DNA of 64,000 nucleotides, from positions 6,194,504 to 6,258,503 of the forward strand of contig CP154957.1 in assembly GCA_039621445.1 (NCBI GenBank), given 5' to 3'. This DNA is from Euglena gracilis. Its lineage: Eukaryota > Euglenida > Euglenophyceae > Euglenales. Below the pieces are notes generated by a model. The model searched no databases. It was not told where the DNA came from and saw nothing but the letters and a program-made list of their open reading frames with translations. Of the stretch, positions 17,690 through 27,090 are shown in pieces; within the stretch, counting starts at the first letter, position 1, and each line of letters opens with the position of its first letter. The position numbers and the translations under genes were made by a program.

Positions 17690-18314
17690 GAGTGGTGAAA
17701 AAAATGCAAAGTCAAAATATTGCACCACATTTTGGCACAATCAACTTTTATTGACATTTTTCTCTTGCAATTTTTTTGGATTTTCAATAGCATTTTTTTG
17801 CTTCAAAAACCTGTTGAATTCGAGTCATGGCCAGTTTGCCCCCCCCCCCCCCAGGACCCCCCCAGGACCCACTGGGGGGCGGTACCCAGATGACCCACTG
17901 ACCGTGGAGTTCCGGGCGCCTTCGGCGCCCACTACCGGGGGGGGCTCCCGCCCCCCCCCCGGACCCCCCCGGGCTTCAAAATAACCTCATCTTATGCTGC
18001 AAAATTTTTTGCCAAAAAGTTGCGGGACCCCCCCAGGACGCCCCCACGACAGCCCCATGAACCCCCCAGGAGCCCCCCAAGACACACCCAAGACCCCCCC
18101 AGGACAAGGTCCTGGGGGGGGAAAACTGGCCATAAGTGTTGAATTCAAAACTTTCAGAAACTTGTGGAAAAATGCTGTTTTGCGGGTTTTTGGGGGGGAC
18201 CTCCAAAATGGGTCCCAAAATGGACACCCGGTGTCGAGCCCTCACTGGTCAAATGTGGGGGGGGGTGGGAGTGGGAGGTAAATGTCTAGTGTAGGCTCCA
18301 GTTTTTGCAATACC
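17690..18314 (+). mobile_element. TTGCAA element E5, left-truncated, with nested insertion
   Basis: Shares the AT-rich core of E1 and E2 (TTTTATTGACATTTTTCTCT and GACCTCCAAAATGGGTCC) and the right end GGCTCCAGTTTTTGCAATAC. It lacks the left TIR. Its right end is only about 10 bp from the acceptor of the TPR exon at 18325. A separate element is nested at 17822-18137. Confidence 0.65.
17822..18137 (+). mobile_element. Nested element with 9-bp TSD GTTGAATTC
   Basis: Flanked by GTTGAATTC at 17813-17821 and 18138-18146. Inverted ends are GAGTCATGGCCAGTTTGCCC and GAAAACTGGCCATAAGT. The interior is C-rich with many CCCCCCAGGACCC words. A related 0.1-kb copy sits in MITE copy 2 (about 27308-27381), there flanked by CCCCCCCAC/GCCCCCCAC. 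Confidence 0.8.
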
Positions 18315-18324
18315 CACCACACAG

Positions 18325-18438
18325 CATCCCAACCACATAGAGGCGGTGAACAATCAGGCGATCTGCGCACTGTACAACTGCCATCTGACAGAAGCCATTT
18401 CAATCCTCGAGGACCTGATTCGCAGAGACCCGAAACAG
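18325..18438 (+). CDS. TPR exon resembling TRAPPC12 C-terminal region
   Basis: A 38-codon exon with canonical flanks: CCACCACACAG before it and AAACAG/GTGTGC after. It reads HPNHIEAVNNQAICALYNCH then LTEAISILEDLIRRDPKQ. The helix-turn-helix pattern with NNxAxCxLYxxxLxxAIxxLE and DP fits a tetratricopeptide repeat and resembles the C-terminal TPR of TRAPPC12, a TRAPP tethering-complex subunit. That assignment rests on pattern memory, not a search. Neighbouring exons of the gene were not found. The upstream intron consists largely of element E5. Confidence 0.65.
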
Positions 18439-18516
18439 GTGTGCAGTGAAGTTGCATGATTCAAGACAAGGTGTGTGAACGACCTGTGGTTTTCCTGTCC
18501 GGCAGAGATATTGCAT

Positions 18517-18600
18517 TGATTGAAATGGCTTCTGTCAGATGGCAGTTGTACAGTGCGCAGATCGCCTGATTGTTCACCGCCTCAATGTGGTTGGGTTCCT
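18517..18600 (-). pseudogene. Inverted partial copy of the TPR exon
   Basis: Reverse complement of 18321-18405 with about one difference (ATA/ATT, synonymous Ile). It covers HPNHIEAVNNQAICALYNCH and LTEAISI and stops before the exon's 3' part. With a spacer of about 110 bp it forms a long inverted repeat. It lacks a donor and cannot encode the rest of the motif. Confidence 0.8.
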
Positions 18601-18834
18601 GCGTGACAGACGATCAGAGATGAATAAAATCAATGGGATTTTTACAGTCGAAACCTCGGGGGTGGGAAACCCGGTTTGCCAAAAATTTGCTGACTGGTTT
18701 GTTCAATGATTTTTGTCCCACTCCCCGCCTCATGACAAACCACCAAGTCACTTTTTTTTGTTGCAAAGAATTTCTTAGCTCCTTTTTTGACCTCACAAGC
18801 AACCCCAACATAGAAAGCACATTTCGCACGATGT

Positions 18835-19300
18835 ATTGCAAAAGTTGGCGCCCTCCCACCCCGCACCCCCCCCACCCCACTGCCACGCATGCAGGTGCCA
18901 TTTTTTCAAAGGGAGATGGCAAAAATGGGTGAATTTGCTGGCTCGGAGGGGGGATGCGGACCCCCCGACCCCCCCCCCCCGGACCCCTGCCCCTTTTTTG
19001 AAAACTTTTCATTCGTCGATCCCCCCCCCCCCCGAGAAACAGTCCTAAAATGTGAAATTTTGGCTGTGCCCGCGGGGCTGCACCCGCCCCCCTTCTCCCT
19101 CCCCAATACTTACCGTTTTTTTTACCGCACAACCGACTCCCAATATGGAAAGCACAAAAGCGCTTCCGAAAATGCGCACAGGAACAGGAAAATTTTTTTG
19201 GGCTTACCCCCCCCACCAAAGTCAGCAAGTCAGCGGTGGCGCCACAATTTTTGTATCACATGGGGGGGATTTGCCAGCGGTGGCACGAGTTTCTGCAATA
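18835..19300 (+). mobile_element. TTGCAA element E3
   Basis: Begins TATTGCAAAAGTTGGCGCCC and ends GGCACGAGTTTCTGCAATAC. The interior is C-rich with repeated CCCCCCGACCCCCC-like words. A CACCCCAG acceptor-like sequence follows the right end within 12 bp, as at E1 and E5. No TSD is evident. Confidence 0.55.
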
Positions 19301-19559
19301 CCTCACCCCAGACAAATCGGAATGTCCAGATTCGTCATGAGACATTTGAATAACGCTGTAATTTTTAGCAAATGGATGATTCTGTTTTATGATCGCCAGG
19401 AGGTCTGACTTGGTGAGGACGCTAACGAATTCTTCAAAGCCTCGTCCGCACTGCTCTTGTCAGGGCACGTTGTCAGGGGAGGGGGGCGGGGCTCAGCCAC
19501 GCAACAACAACATTTATCCTCTATCTTGGAACTTAAACCTGAAAATTTTTGATAATTTT

Positions 19560-19866
19560 TTCGTGAAAATGATATTTTTTTCGTGAAAAATTGGAGTCCA
19601 GACAGATCAGACATTATCCAGGCCAACAGCCACCGATGGGGGGTCCGGTGGCCTACGGCCACCGCGGCGGGGGGAGGGGGGAGGGGGGGGGCTCCGCCCC
19701 CCCCCCCCCCCCCCCGCACCCCCCCCCTCCCCCCCCCGCCCCCCCCCCCCATTATCATTACCCATTGTTGCAAAAAAACGGAAGCCCAGACTAGACATTT
19801 ACCTACCTTCCCCCACACCCCCCCCCCAAACCCCCCCACCCCGTGGGAGGGAGTTTTTGCAATTTA
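19560..19866 (-). mobile_element. TTGCAA element E4, truncated, reverse orientation
   Basis: Reads as the complement of part of E1: GAAAAATTGGAGTCCAGACA, the GGTGGCCTACGGCCACCGC module, long C-runs, then GACTAGACATTTACC and GGAGTTTTTGCAATTTATGC at the right edge. Confidence 0.55.
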
Positions 19867-19899
19867 TGCATCCTGACACTGCGGACTTCCGTTGCATCG

Positions 19900-20040
19900 C
19901 CAACCCTTGCAACTTTTGAACAAAGAATCCCTCGTTTTAAAATCTCGTCCGGAGTGCCTGAGACTTTCTTCAAAATACATGCTTGGATGTCATGGGTGGG
20001 TGACGTGCGTTGACCATACACACGCTGGGGTGGCTGGAAG
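19900..20040 (-). CDS. Exon of gene W', inverted paralogue of 43361-43475
   Basis: The minus-strand frame reads YGQRTSPTHDIQACILKKVS then GTPDEILKRGILC. The plus-strand segment at 43361-43475 encodes YGEPTSPTHELQACILNKVS then GTPNEIFNRGILC. The conservative replacements (D/E, I/L, K/N, L/F) indicate selection on protein. The exons at 22275-22400 and here keep the same order as their partners at 43 kb, so the whole gene was duplicated in inverted orientation. Function unknown. Confidence 0.6.
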
Positions 20041-20369
20041 GATCGTGAGAACGTTTGCGACGAGACACCCAGGCAAAAAAACCGAGCTCCTGGGCTGGTG
20101 GTGGCTGTGGGAAGCTCAACCGGAATAAAACAATGTGTATCAATGTCTTTGTGTTAGTTTTCCCCTCAGATTAACCCAAATTATTTATTCAAATTCATCA
20201 TTCATTATTTATTCAAATGAAAAAAATGTGTGCTTCACTGAAAGGTGTTCAGAGCGTCACTCCATAACACCCCTTCTCCATCATCCACCCCACTTAATAA
20301 ATGCTCCATTGTGCGTCTTTCTCATTTGGGGTTCAGATAGGCAGAGAGGGCTAGCTTGATATTGAAAGT

Positions 20370-20900
20370 CCCCCCTTTGTCCAACGATTGATGACCTCTG
20401 TACTCCGACTGGGGGGGTGGTCATGGGACATGGGGTTGTGACCAAAAAGGTGTCCTCCGACTGAGGGGGGGGTCATAAGACCTGGGTCCAAAAAAAAAGT
20501 GGGAAGGTACCCGAAAAGACCCTAGATTTTTTTCCTTCTGGCGCTTTCTGCCAAAGATTTTTTGCCAATTTGGCAAAGGCAATTTTTTTGATCCAAATAC
20601 AAAAATGCTAATGGTGTTTTCACAATTTCACAGGGTGTTTTTCTTTGGAGGATGATCTGGTTTTCCCCACCGCTGAACATGGACTGTTATTTTCCTTCAA
20701 CAATCACCCCATCCACAGAAAGACTCCAAGGGGGGCATTCTGAATGATTGGGATTGCGAGATTGATAGCCCCCCCCCATTTCCAATGACCCCCCGGTCGG
20801 ACAACCCCCTCTATGTCCAACTATCACCTCCCCCCTGGTTGGCGGACACCTTTTCAGAGGCTCGGCCAAAGTTTTTGCCCGACACAAAATGCACCCAATA
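20370..20900. repeat. Diverged TCCAACGA-word element
   Basis: Contains GTCCAACGATTGATGACCTC, CCGACTGGGGGGGTGGTC and, near the far end, CCCGGTCGGACAACCCCC and TATGTCCAACTATCACC. The words match the cleaner element at 21668-22076. AT-rich in the middle, no supported gene. Confidence 0.5.
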
Positions 20901-21059
20901 TCGGGCAAAAAATTGGCCCATGGCTTTGTGTGGTACCATTGCCCATTGGTAGATTTCTTTGTACACACTGAGCAAAACTTTGTCAAAATTGATTGCGAGG
21001 TAACCTCATAGGGCAGACAACCTTGAACAGTCCCAAAAGCGCGCCACACGCACGCCTGC

Positions 21060-21660
21060 AAATCTCAAGATCCACCTCGCTTTCCACGTTGCGCTGTTAA
21101 AATTTGAATTTGAAAATAAATCTAAATAAATATAATTGATTTTAACTTAAATTTAAATAATTTAAAATTTATATTTAACTTTAATTGATATTCCAAATGC
21201 AGACGTTGAGCTTTGACTGCTTTTTATCTCAAATGTAACTTGCAGAGTGGTCAAATTTTAGATGTACAACATAATAAAATACTAGTTCTTCCCCAGTGTC
21301 GCCATTCAGACACTTCAATTCTCCGATTCCAGGTCGGCTCATGCATTCGGCGGAGTTCCTTGTTTGTCTTTTTCTTTTGGGAGAGAAGACTGACTATTTT
21401 CAATTTACAAATTTTTTTTTCACTTTCTGATTACCTTTTCTTTAATTCATCTTCTGAGACCTTCTTTCCTGCATTTATGCTCATCATTCCTCTTGATTCA
21501 ATTGTCACGCCAGAAGAGGTTGCACAGACAGGAGGTATGCCTGAAAATTTTTTGTCTGATTCGATACTTCCAGCAGTGCTTTTTTCTGTTACTTTTATAG
21601 TTGATTCTTCGTTGTTATCGTTTGTTGTTTCTTTTATGACAAAAAATACTCACCAAAATT
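21060..21660 (+). CDS. AT-rich open frame, weak
   Basis: A frame from 21213 is open for about 150 codons and includes a hydrophobic run (SILPAVLFSVTFIVDSSLL) that could be a membrane segment. It lies in unusually AT-rich DNA (21100-21200 is mostly A/T), where long frames are also less likely to carry a strong codon signal. It runs into the next element at 21668. Possibly spurious. Confidence 0.25.
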
Positions 21661-21667
21661 TTTACCC

Positions 21668-22076
21668 TCCCCCCCCCTATGTCCAATGACCGGTAACCTC
21701 TGTCCTCTGACCGGGGGGGTGGTCGTTGGACATAGGGTAGTGACCAAAAAGGTGTCCTCTGACCGGGGGGGGGGTGGTCGTTGGACATGGGGTCAAAAGA
21801 AAGTTGGTGGGTACCCGGGTCCCTACCCACCCAAAAATGCCCAAATTTTCCCTTCCGGCGCTTCGCGCCGAAAATTTTGGGCAAGTTTGACAAATTTTTG
21901 TCCAAAAAGTGTCAAAAATGGCATTTTGGCCAAATTTTTGGCCAATTTTTGGGCAAAATTTTTCGTCCCGGCGCTTCACGCCGGGACCAAAAATTTGGTC
22001 AAACCTCCGAAAAGGTGTCCTCTGACCGGGGGGGTGGTCATTGGACATGGGGGGTCGTTGGACATAGGGGGGGGGG
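21668..22076 (+). mobile_element. Poly-C/G-capped element, word TATGTCCAATGACC
   Basis: Left end CCCCCCCCTATGTCCAATGA, right end TCGTTGGACATAGGGGGGGG. Additional internal copies of CCTCTGACCGGGGGG and GGTCGTTGGACATGGGG form a palindromic ladder. A CGGCGCTTCGCGCCG hairpin occurs internally and again as GGCGCTTCACGCCG. Flanks end and begin with TAC, suggesting a short target duplication. Confidence 0.75.
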
Positions 22077-22274
22077 GTACAACAACTTTGTCAATCACAG
22101 CTTGCTACAATACGAAACGGATGGTGACAAAAAAAGACAAGACGTACACAGGTGTGCAAAACTTTCTGACATTCTGATATTGTATTGCGTTGTACAATGC
22201 AATATCATATGTATGCATATATGGCCATATTCAAAATACCCCCCTCGGGGGGGCCATTTAGAGTGTCCAGGGGG

Positions 22275-22420
22275 CTTGTGGCATTTTCCTTTAGGTTCGC
22301 CCGTCTGCTTGATGCAATGCTGTGGGTGGCGACCAGCTCCAGCTTCACACTCCTGCGCGGCAGGAGGCGTTTGAGTGGGCAGATTGGACACAATCCACAC
22401 AAAAAAAGATACCTGATCTT
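22275..22420 (-). CDS. Exon of gene W', inverted paralogue of 43003-43212
   Basis: The minus-strand frame CPICPLKRLLPRRSVKLELV then ATHSIASSRRA matches the plus-strand PFMPLKHVLPRRRVKLELVA, with synonymous differences concentrated in this frame (CCA/CCT, CCA/CCC, ACC/ACG). This decides the reading frame over two other open ones. Exon limits are unsure; an ATCAG acceptor candidate lies upstream. tRNA-Leu starts 37 bp further upstream on the opposite strand. Confidence 0.6.
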
Positions 22421-22456
22421 AACGCAATGTAACGACTTAATGCACTGACACACATC

Positions 22457-22537
22457 GCTAGGGTTCCCGAGTGGTCAAAGGGGTTGGACTTAAGATCCAA
22501 TGCGTCAGCTTCGTGGGTTCAAACCCCACCTCTAGCA
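22457..22537 (+). tRNA. tRNA-Leu(UAA)
   Basis: Full class II cloverleaf: acceptor stem GCTAGGG/CTCTAGC (one G-U), D-arm CCCGAGTGGTCAAAGGGG, anticodon stem TTGGA/TCCAA around CTTAAGA (anticodon TAA at 22491-22493), a long variable arm TGCGTCAGCTTCG, and T-arm GTGGGTTCAAACCCCAC. No intron; the CCA is not encoded. Confidence 0.97.
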
Positions 22538-22597
22538 AATTTGTTGTGCTCAAATTTCTCAGTTGCTCTTTTGTCCTTTGATAGAAAGGACAAAATG

Positions 22598-22679
22598 CGT
22601 ACCCAGCAGGACTCGAACCTGCGCGCGAAGATCACAGTGGATTTCTAGTCCACCCCCGTAACCGCTTGGGTATGGGTAC
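22598..22679 (-). tRNA. tRNA-Ser(AGA)
   Basis: Read on the minus strand: acceptor GTACCCA/TGGGTAC, D-arm with AAGCGGTTACGG, anticodon stem TGGA/TCCA around CTAGAAA (anticodon AGA), a long class II variable arm, and T-arm GCAGGTTCGAGTCCTGC. No intron or encoded CCA. It converges on tRNA-Leu, 60 bp apart. Confidence 0.96.
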
Positions 22680-22699
22680 GACGATCTTCTTGCTCTGTG

Positions 22700-22877
22700 A
22701 TGGTAACTTAGTGATCAATATTCTCGCGCGTTGTCCAGAAAACTCGAGAACAGAGTTTTCAACACAAGGATGACTTTGGTCAACCTTCTCGTCCATTGAG
22801 CCGTTGTTTGTCCTCAATCTGTATGGTTCCATGCAGCGCCGTCTGGTTGCTGTGCAAGTGGCTCGTGGAGCCCACAC
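22700..22877 (-). CDS. Putative exon upstream of tRNA-Ser
   Basis: The minus-strand frame reads CTATRRRCMEPYRLRTNNGS then MDEKVDQSHPCVENSVLEFS and GQRARIL. It is charged and compact, unlike the plus-strand frames. The frame runs on into the tRNA, so the exon must end before 22680. No family recognised. Confidence 0.4.
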
Positions 22878-23216
22878 AAAGTACTAGAGTGCACCAACAG
22901 GCCATCACACATGCTGAGAAGCGTGTACAAGCATATCCGTAAGCATTCCTCTTCTTTTTGGTTTGCTATGTCATCACCAGGGGCTGCCTCTGACCTGAGT
23001 TAGAAAAAAGTTTGGGGGGGTGCACAAAAACTTATGTTACTGGGCTGCGGCAGATTGTATTCGCCTTTCAGCCAGTAAAACCCCCGGGGAATTACTTGGG
23101 AGGGATATTTAGTGGTGAAGGACTCTCACAATTGAGGGAATTGCGAACAATTCCCTTGCACATCTTCTGAGAAGTGAGATAAAAGCAGAGCTTTTCGCAC
23201 CGATTTTTGCAATATA

Positions 23217-23720
23217 ATGCGCAACCTCCCCAAACCCGCACCACCTCAAGCGACCAAATGGCCACCTTCGGAATTTCTTGCGCAAATAATCTTTTCTGCC
23301 GATTCTGACAAAAAGGGGCAGGAAAAAGATATGGGTATGAGAGGAGTGGTCATGGTCCTGAATGGATTGCGATCAACGAATACAGCCCCACCCTTACGTT
23401 GCGAACATGATGCAAACCTGGGGACGAAACAAAAAGGAACAAGGAAAATCAAAGGCGGTCACATGGGAGGTATTTCCTGGAATTTTAAAGTCCAAGAAAT
23501 TACGAGGGCCAAACCAAAGCTGTGTCACAGACCTGAGATGAGGAAAAACCTTGCCCAACAGGAACTGTCCCTCAAAAAAGCAGAACGGGGGTTGCAACAG
23601 TTGGTGGCACATGCAAATTGGCAGAGTGGGAGGTATTATTCCTTGGTCGGTTGGACCCTCAGAGGGGGGGATTGTTTGGGGGTTGGTTTACCCACTCAGT
23701 ATGTTGACCCCGAACCATGA
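23217..23720 (+). CDS. Unknown protein, 167-codon open frame
   Basis: Starts at an ATG just after a TTTTTGCAATATA motif and stays open to TGA. It is hydrophilic, with Lys-rich and Gln-rich stretches (AQIIFSADSDKKGQEKDMGM; RKNLAQQELSLKKAERGLQQ), the latter predicted to be an amphipathic helix. No signal peptide or membrane segment. Part may be intron read-through after LVAHANWQ (a TGGCAG junction). One of the better uninterrupted frames here. Confidence 0.5.
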   Translation: MRNLPKPAPPQATKWPPSEFLAQIIFSADSDKKGQEKDMGMRGVVMVLNGLRSTNTAPPLRCEHDANLGTKQKGTRKIKGGHMGGISWNFKVQEITRAKPKLCHRPEMRKNLAQQELSLKKAERGLQQLVAHANWQSGRYYSLVGWTLRGGDCLGVGLPTQYVDPEP

Positions 23721-24157
23721 GTCCACCTGGCCCTCCGAAATTGTTCCCCTGGGCCCCTGTTGGGACCAACGTGGAGAATGTATTGATCGCACACGTGAAT
23801 GGGCCAGCCTGCCACGACTTTTTTTTTCTTTTGTGCTGTTTTGCATTTGCCTTTCGCCCCATCAGCACTCGCAGGTCATATATTTGCCTGGGGCGTAGGT
23901 TCACAGTGCGTTCATCTGTTTTCTTGAGATCTCCGATGTCAACCCCCCCCTGGCCAACAGCGGGCCCGCACTCTAAGCGGGGCGCTCATATTCGGACTCT
24001 ATGTTGCTTTTTGGCAGGGGTCAGGTTTGTTTTTTTGGGGTGTAATAGTCAAATGTTGCTTTGGGATCAGTCTCAGTCCCAGCAGATGGCATTGTTCGTT
24101 GTTTGTCGATGTAGTAGGTTTTCTACAACCTTTTTGCTGGATCGCGTTTACCTGTGA
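23717..24157 (+). CDS. Open frame of doubtful status
   Basis: 147 codons, containing a hydrophobic Phe/Cys run followed by RPISTRRSYICLGRRFTVRS. A GCCCCATCAG acceptor inside suggests that at most the second half is an exon. Overlaps the end of the 23217 frame by a few bases. Confidence 0.25.
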   Translation: MSPPGPPKLFPWAPVGTNVENVLIAHVNGPACHDFFFLLCCFAFAFRPISTRRSYICLGRRFTVRSSVFLRSPMSTPPWPTAGPHSKRGAHIRTLCCFLAGVRFVFLGCNSQMLLWDQSQSQQMALFVVCRCSRFSTTFLLDRVYL

Positions 24158-24482
24158 ATCTGCTGCAAAATAAATTTCGGAAATAATCGAAGCGGTTTTC
24201 CGCTTCATCTGTTATGCAATCAGTAGGGTCGAAAAAATATTGATACGATGTGGAACTCGAAAATTTTGGCTCTTTTTACAGCATTTTTCTGGCATTCCGG
24301 GACACACTTCCAGTCAATTTTATCATGGGCAGTTTACGCCGCCTAAGATTGTCTTAACCCCCGTCTATGGGGGGGGGACAGGCATACATAAATTGAAATT
24401 ATTCGGCCAAATCAGATAATTCGGTCATTCGGATTATCGCTATGTTTCTGGAACATTTTTTTATTAGCTACCATAATTTCCC

Positions 24483-24718
24483 CAAGACATAAACCCCCCC
24501 CCAAATAGAAGCACGGGGCCGCTACAAGCGCAGGGTCCAAATAAAAGCGCACCCCCCGGCGGCGGTCCGCTACAAGCGCACCCCCCATTTTGATGGGATT
24601 TCCAAAGGAAATCAGCAAAAATCACGCAGGTAGGGTCCAAACAGAAGCGCACCCCCTGCCGCCGGAGACGGCGGTCCCCTATAAGCGCACCCGTGCTTCT
24701 ATTAGGGGGGGGGTTATC
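24483..24718 (+). mobile_element. Poly-C/G-capped element, words AAATAGAAGC / AAGCGCACC
   Basis: Left AAACCCCCCCCCAAATAGAA, right TTCTATTAGGGGGGGGGTT; internal AAGCGCACCCCC appears five times with a GCCGCCGG..GGCGG palindrome. Ends AAC/GTT are themselves complementary. No coding potential. Confidence 0.7.
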
Positions 24719-24930
24719 CGTTTTTACGAGGTAAAAAGCCATTTTTTTTGCCTTTTTGTAGTGGTGCCCAGGTTTTTCCTTGTGCCTTTCCATGCCTTTC
24801 ATTCCTTTTTTGAAGAAAACCGCACAACTTTTTTTTATTGTCAACCTTGGACGAATTATACCCCCCTCCCTTGCACCAGCTCAGCACCTGCCTTCGTAAC
24901 CAACGCCACTGACCATCTGGCAAAATCGTG

Positions 24931-25488
24931 TCACCAGTGGGTCACCGGTGCCTGGCAGGGGCCCGTCCACAAATCAAATTTGTTTCTGGGAAGGTTAGAA
25001 CTGCACCGCCTCTTGCCTAGCCCGCGTTGTCTGCCCACTTTTTTCATCTTTTTTTTCACGGAAAAGTTCACGAGTACCCGTAAATTTTTGTTCCAAAAAT
25101 ATCCGGAAAAATTTCTGGGTTGGTTACCACCTTGATAAAAACGGCCTTGTTGAACTCGTTTTGAGCACTGTAGGCGTTTTGCTGTTTCAGGAATTATTGG
25201 CCCTTTTGTGTCGATTCCACTGTTGTCCACATTCTTTCCTGATATTTTTCTTATTTTTGGCACCGGCCGAAATCGACTGCTACTCCCCAGCAGAGGCTGT
25301 TTCCAAAGTTTTGTGTTTGTCCCAAAACAGCGGTTGCCTGGCCAAATGCCTGCAAAATCTGTAAACACCATTTTCCCGATTTGGCCTTTTGAGACCCTTT
25401 TTGCAACAGTGAGACCCCTTGCTTCTCCTGGGCAGGGTGTGAGTATATAACCTGCGAAGAGAAGGTTTACGGGAAACTGTGAAGTCAA
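24931..25488 (-). CDS. Unknown protein, 185-codon minus-strand frame
   Basis: One of the longest uninterrupted frames outside repeats. It opens MTSQFPVNLLFAGYILTPCP, is basic throughout (KGQIGKMVFTDFAGIWPGNR; NFSVKKKMKKVGRQRGLGKR) and ends APVTHW. No motif recognised. The plus strand is also partly open but more Phe/Pro-biased. It could be a single-exon gene or a fortunate shadow. Confidence 0.4.
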   Translation of the reverse strand: MTSQFPVNLLFAGYILTPCPGEARGLTVAKRVSKGQIGKMVFTDFAGIWPGNRCFGTNTKLWKQPLLGSSSRFRPVPKIRKISGKNVDNSGIDTKGPIIPETAKRLQCSKRVQQGRFYQGGNQPRNFSGYFWNKNLRVLVNFSVKKKMKKVGRQRGLGKRRCSSNLPRNKFDLWTGPCQAPVTHW

Positions 25489-25540
25489 TGATGTTTATGG
25501 TTTTCCTTGAACATTGCTTGAAGAATGCAAATAAGCAGTG

Positions 25541-25900
25541 TTAACGAGGGGGTTGGGTGATCTTGTCTGGTGGCACACTGCACAGGAGAGGTTGAGTGCC
25601 AACAGCTGAAGGGGGGTCACCGTTGCTGTGAATGTGCTCTGGAGGAGTTTGTGTCATTTCCACAACTTGTTTCCTGGGAGCGGAGTCGACAACAGAGACC
25701 AAAATGCCCCATGTTTTTATGGCTGGGTTCGAAGCTGTTTTGAAACGCACTTTCCGAGTCCACCTAATATACAATAAGCCAGATAGGGGGTCTCCCAGAG
25801 GGGGAAGGACACATTCAGGCAGGAGAGTGGTTTTTGGTGAGAGGGTTCCGAAAGTTCTTTCGTAGACGTAGTCAGAGGGAAGAGACAGTGAGGTTTTTGG
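25541..25900 (-). CDS. Exon-like frame next to a family A repeat
   Basis: The minus-strand frame reads LSLPSDYVYERTFGTLSPKT, ECVLPPLGDPLSGLLYIRWT, then VRFKTASNPAIKTWGILVSV and a Pro-rich tail to a stop. Upstream on the minus strand the frame enters family A repeat sequence (25905-25995), so the true start is about 25895. Unknown function. Confidence 0.42.
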   Translation of the reverse strand, partial: PKTSLSLPSDYVYERTFGTLSPKTTLLPECVLPPLGDPLSGLLYIRWTRKVRFKTASNPAIKTWGILVSVVDSAPRKQVVEMTQTPPEHIHSNGDPPSAVGTQPLLCSVPPDKITQPPR

Positions 25901-27090
25901 CTGGGTTGGTGATGGTCCAGGTATGACAACAATTTTTTTTTCTACGATGTCGACCTGTTTTTGCCAAAAGATGGTTATTTTTTTTTGCAATCGAATGTTA
26001 TGTCATGTGATGTGCCTCCCCCCTGCATTTTCTTAGCACGACCCTTGTCTAAGAACTACCCTACCGGTGCTTATCCATGTTTTTAAGGTCATCTCTCGGG
26101 AGGCATGCATTATTAAGAGGAATTTCTCGAAATTTTCGAAAATTTTGGAATGCCTGATTTGGTGAGATATTGTTGATTTTTGCATACAAATGCCTGTAAG
26201 TTCAACAATGGACCTCCAAAATACGCTGATTTTTTTATTTTCCGTAATTTTTTTTGCAGTTCCCCCCTTGTCTCAGTACCCCCCCCCCAGTTCTTACCCA
26301 TATTTTGGCAAACTAAGCACCACCCCCCGGTGCTTGCCCATCTTTTCCAGTGCTTCGACAAGGGGAGGGACGTAATTATGTAATGTAATTCCCATCCCCA
26401 GTGCTATGGGGAGGGGAAAAAAGGACATAGAAGCATATTTGAATCCTAAGTGAGAGCACCATGCATTTACCGCAGGAGAAGGGACTTGTCCGGGGGCCAC
26501 TTCTTGGGGGTAGGTACCTAACAAACTGTCAGGGTCTTGGCACTGGTCCCCAGTGCTGGCTGTCGACGGTTTTCTGCCGTCTTTGCCAGGATGGTGATGG
26601 TCATGGTAGAAATTGGACGGTTTCCCCAGTCCTTTTTGTCCAGACTGTTATCCCGTGGTGCTGGTCCCAAGAGTTTCGGCAAGCACGCCTTCTGCAACCC
26701 ACTGCTTTGCTTCGGGCGGCATGCGGGCCGCCGTTTTGATTTCGGTGGCACTCGTTCCCGCTTACCCTCCAGGCACGGATGCCCGAACCAATTGTTTCCG
26801 GTCCCCTGGTCACCGTGCTGGTGGTGTTGGGGCTTCTTCTGTTTCAGCGGCAGTTTCCCTCAATACACCCCATTCACAGGGCTGTCCCCGAGGGACAGGA
26901 TATTGGAAGCAGGATATTTGAAGGATGGCACCCCCACCCGTGAGAATTGTTTTTTCCACTTTTGGGCGACGGGAGAATCAAAACAGGAGAATCCAAAATT
27001 TGCAGAACCCGTTTTTTTTGAATTCCAGGAAGTGAGCGATGCTCTTGACTTGCTGTACCAGCTCTCATGTTGCAGTCTGTCATGTAGATA

